A DNA stretch of 64,000 nt from Haloarcula salinisoli (GTDB lineage: Archaea; Halobacteriota; Halobacteria; Halobacteriales; Haloarculaceae), in contig NZ_RKLQ01000003.1 in the NCBI RefSeq assembly GCF_019599405.1, positions 124,001 through 188,000 on the forward strand, written 5' to 3'. The position numbers and the translations under genes are program-made. Numbering within the stretch: position 1 is the first letter of the stretch; every line of letters starts with the position of its first letter. This document shows, one piece after another, positions 62,277-64,000 of the stretch. The notes beneath the pieces were generated by a model. It was not told the origin of the DNA. It worked only from the letters and a program-made list of their open reading frames with translations, and searched no databases.

Positions 62277-62710
62277 TCGTCGGTCAGCCGGACCGTGACG
62301 ACCGGCACCGGCGACCGGCGGACGACCTTCTCGGCGACGCTACCGATGAGGTAGTGGTCCAGCCCGGTCCGGCCGTGGGTGCCCATCACGACTATGTCCA
62401 TCCCCTCCTCGTCGACGTACTCGAGGATGGCCGTCTTCGGGACGCCCTCGATGACGTCGGTCTCGACGGCCACGCCGTCTCCCAGCGCCGCGACCGTCGT
62501 CTCGATGGCGTGGTCTGCCCGCTCGCCCTCTGCCTCCTTCCAGGCCTCAGACGAGAGGCCGCTGGCCGGGCTCTCGAAACGGTTGCGCGTGTCGACCACC
62601 GAGAGCACGTGGACGGTGGCGTCGAACCGCTGTGCGATGGCTTCGGCGTGTGTCGCAGCCTGTGCGATACCGTCGCTGCCGTCGGTCGGGAGCAGGATGT
62701 CGTCGTACAT
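62273..62710 (-). CDS. Universal stress protein (UspA family)
   Basis: A 145-aa protein. MYDDILLPTDGSDGIAQAA is the start. The ATP-binding motif is GTHGRTGLDHYLIGSVAEKV (residues about 110-129) with the GxxG..G(S/T) spacing, then SPVPVVTVR. This is the nucleotide-binding Usp subtype. It lies 51 nt downstream of the TauE-type gene on the same strand, so it may be co-transcribed with it. Confidence 0.93.
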   Translation of the reverse strand: MYDDILLPTDGSDGIAQAATHAEAIAQRFDATVHVLSVVDTRNRFESPASGLSSEAWKEAEGERADHAIETTVAALGDGVAVETDVIEGVPKTAILEYVDEEGMDIVVMGTHGRTGLDHYLIGSVAEKVVRRSPVPVVTVRLTDD

Positions 62711-62761
62711 AGCAGGGCAGAGAACGTCGACGGAGTAAACAGCTTGGGCACAGTGCCCGCT

Positions 62762-63850
62762 TCAGACCGCGCCCGAGGCCATCAGGAACAGCGCGACCGC
62801 GATAATCCCGAAGAGGATGCCGACGCCCTTCTTGATGAGCTCCGTGTCGATGGCCGCCGAGACGTAGGGGGCAATCTGGCCGCCCGTGACCGTCGCCGGC
62901 ACCGTCCAGACGACCATGTTCCACGGCGTCGAGGCCAGATCGAGACTGTGGCCGCCGGGGACCACGGCGCCGCCGAAGACGTGGACCAGCGAGGCCAGCA
63001 CCGCAGTGAGTGCGACGACGATGTGGTTGGTGCCGATGGCAATCCGCACCGGGACGTTCGTTCGGAGCATCGAGATGATGCCCAGCTCGCCGACGCCGAA
63101 ACCGGCCAGTCCCTGGAAGACGCCGCCGATGCTGTAGTTCCCGAAGCGTTCGAGCCAGCCGGCCCGCGAGTAGCTGTAGTCGTCGCCCTCGCGGTCGACC
63201 CGGGTGACCGTACCGTCCTCGGCCGTCTCGACGCCGGCCGGGCCGAGCTTGTCACTGTCGTCGGGCAGTTCGGGCCCGCCGTCAGCTGAGACTTCCGCCT
63301 CCTCGCTGCTGGCCTCACCGGGCTCCTCGTGGCCCAGGTCGGCCTTGAACAGGAGGACGGAGGCGGCGATGAGCGCCAGTCCGAGCAGCGCGTGGAACAC
63401 CGGGGCGGGGATGACAAAGGAGAGCAGGGCGCCGGCGACCACGAAGGGGACGGCTCCCAGCACCAGACTGAGCGCCAGCTTCCGGTCGACGAGCCCGTAC
63501 TGGACGAACGCCAGCGCGGAGGAAGAGAGGCCGAAGGACTCGCTGATGAGGCCGATTTTCACGAGCGTCTGGGAGTCCAGCGTCTCGCCGGCGAGCAGGG
63601 GAAAGATGAAGATGAGGAAGGGGACAAAGAGCGCGGACCCGCTGATACCGACGGTGTTGACGATAGTCGCTCCGAGGAGGAAGAAGAAAAAGAGCCACCA
63701 GTATTCCAGCCAGTAGCCGGTGCCGGAGCCGCTTGTCGGGGCCAGGAAGTACACAGACACGATAAACAGCAGTGGCGCGAGGAACACGAATACGTGCTGG
63801 TACTTCAGGAAGGCCTTCTGAATGCTGTCGGACGATGACGACGTGGTCAT
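62762..63850 (-). CDS. TauE/SafE family (TSUP) anion permease
   Basis: A 362-aa protein with about eight to nine membrane helices in two halves. The first half has WWLFFFFLLGATIVNTVGIS followed by GSALFVPFL (about residues 51-80). The second half has SIGGVFQGLAGFGVGELGII and IGTNHIVVAL. A cytoplasmic acidic loop of about 70 residues (about 175-245) joins the halves. TSUP proteins export or import sulfite, sulfoacetate or other organosulfur anions; the substrate is not determined. Confidence 0.88.
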   Translation of the reverse strand: MTTSSSSDSIQKAFLKYQHVFVFLAPLLFIVSVYFLAPTSGSGTGYWLEYWWLFFFFLLGATIVNTVGISGSALFVPFLIFIFPLLAGETLDSQTLVKIGLISESFGLSSSALAFVQYGLVDRKLALSLVLGAVPFVVAGALLSFVIPAPVFHALLGLALIAASVLLFKADLGHEEPGEASSEEAEVSADGGPELPDDSDKLGPAGVETAEDGTVTRVDREGDDYSYSRAGWLERFGNYSIGGVFQGLAGFGVGELGIISMLRTNVPVRIAIGTNHIVVALTAVLASLVHVFGGAVVPGGHSLDLASTPWNMVVWTVPATVTGGQIAPYVSAAIDTELIKKGVGILFGIIAVALFLMASGAV

Positions 63851-63878
63851 TGAGCGTGAATCCTGTGTTGGGAATTGC

Positions 63879-63890
63879 AGTATAAAATCG
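63879..63890 (-). promoter_or_regulatory. Putative TATA box of the TauE/SafE gene
   Basis: On the minus strand CGATTTTATACT lies 29-40 nt upstream of the ATG at 63850, fitting a leaderless or short-leader transcript. Upstream (63936-63976) GATTAC-type hexamers repeat three times on the minus strand and could be regulator sites. Confidence 0.5.
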
Positions 63891-64000
63891 TTGTTCTATC
63901 TCCCATCTATTGCGATGATTCGTGTAGAACCGCCCGTAATCGGGATAATACGTAATCCACGTTACCCGTAGATTACTTTTGTGGCCCGCGTGCGCGGACA

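Overview
The window comes from a haloarchaeon (class Halobacteria). The RNA polymerase is archaeal, with split B''/B' and A'/A'' subunits. Translation genes are archaeal (S12, S7, S10, aEF-2, aEF-1alpha), the host DNA is GC-rich, and the proteins are very acidic. Haloarchaeal families such as HalOD1, PhiH1-repressor-like winged helices and EndoMS/NucS are present. The gene mix would fit Haloarculaceae, but the genus is inference.

Layout. (1) 1-9195: rpoB''(partial)-rpoB'-rpoA'-rpoA''-nusA, a convergent small gene, then rps12-rps7. (2) 9326-12061: an ECF-type biotin uptake operon (bioY-bioM-bioN) and a zincin-like protein. (3) 12263-14449: aEF-2, followed by an array of strong hairpins. (4) 14714-20798: a one-direction cluster of five paralogous GIDE/BAM-domain membrane proteins with LemA and one further membrane protein. 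(5) 20898-23603: an ABC-2 type exporter operon. (6) 23762-26988: ACT-domain protein, homoserine dehydrogenase, aEF-1alpha, S10, then a second hairpin array. (7) 27252-27323: tRNA-Ala(CGC), used as the attachment site of an 11.3-kb integrative element (27292-38556) bounded by a 32-bp repeat of the tRNA 3' end. It carries a single-chain type IIG restriction-modification enzyme, a two-gene membrane/cytosolic pair, a Cys-rich protein, an AlbA_2 (Schlafen-like) protein and a tyrosine integrase. (8) 38557-45850: an AT-rich accessory zone with gene fragments, a three-gene operon (membrane protein, SMC/Rad50-like ABC ATPase, small possibly winged-helix protein) and a divergent SIR2-domain protein. This is the best candidate for an undescribed conflict system. 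(9) 45412-47279: two copies of a two-gene winged-helix regulator cassette, one decaying, with a HicB-like and a glutaredoxin-like gene between. (10) 47526-49282: a D-2-hydroxyacid dehydrogenase and an HpcH/HpaI aldolase. (11) 49969-55698: a polysaccharide locus with a GT2-GT-C fusion, a second GT2, GtrA and a divergently oriented secreted GH5 glucanase. (12) 55979-63850: small proteins, NucS, HalOD1, MutS, thioredoxin-like protein, a frameshifted membrane protein, a universal stress protein and a TauE/SafE-type permease.

How the parts work together: the transcription/translation backbone is host core genome with ATGA/TAATG-type overlaps. Blocks 2, 4 and 5 sit between genes of that backbone. 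Blocks 7-9 are horizontally acquired, lower in GC, and rich in defence-type genes and recombination scars.
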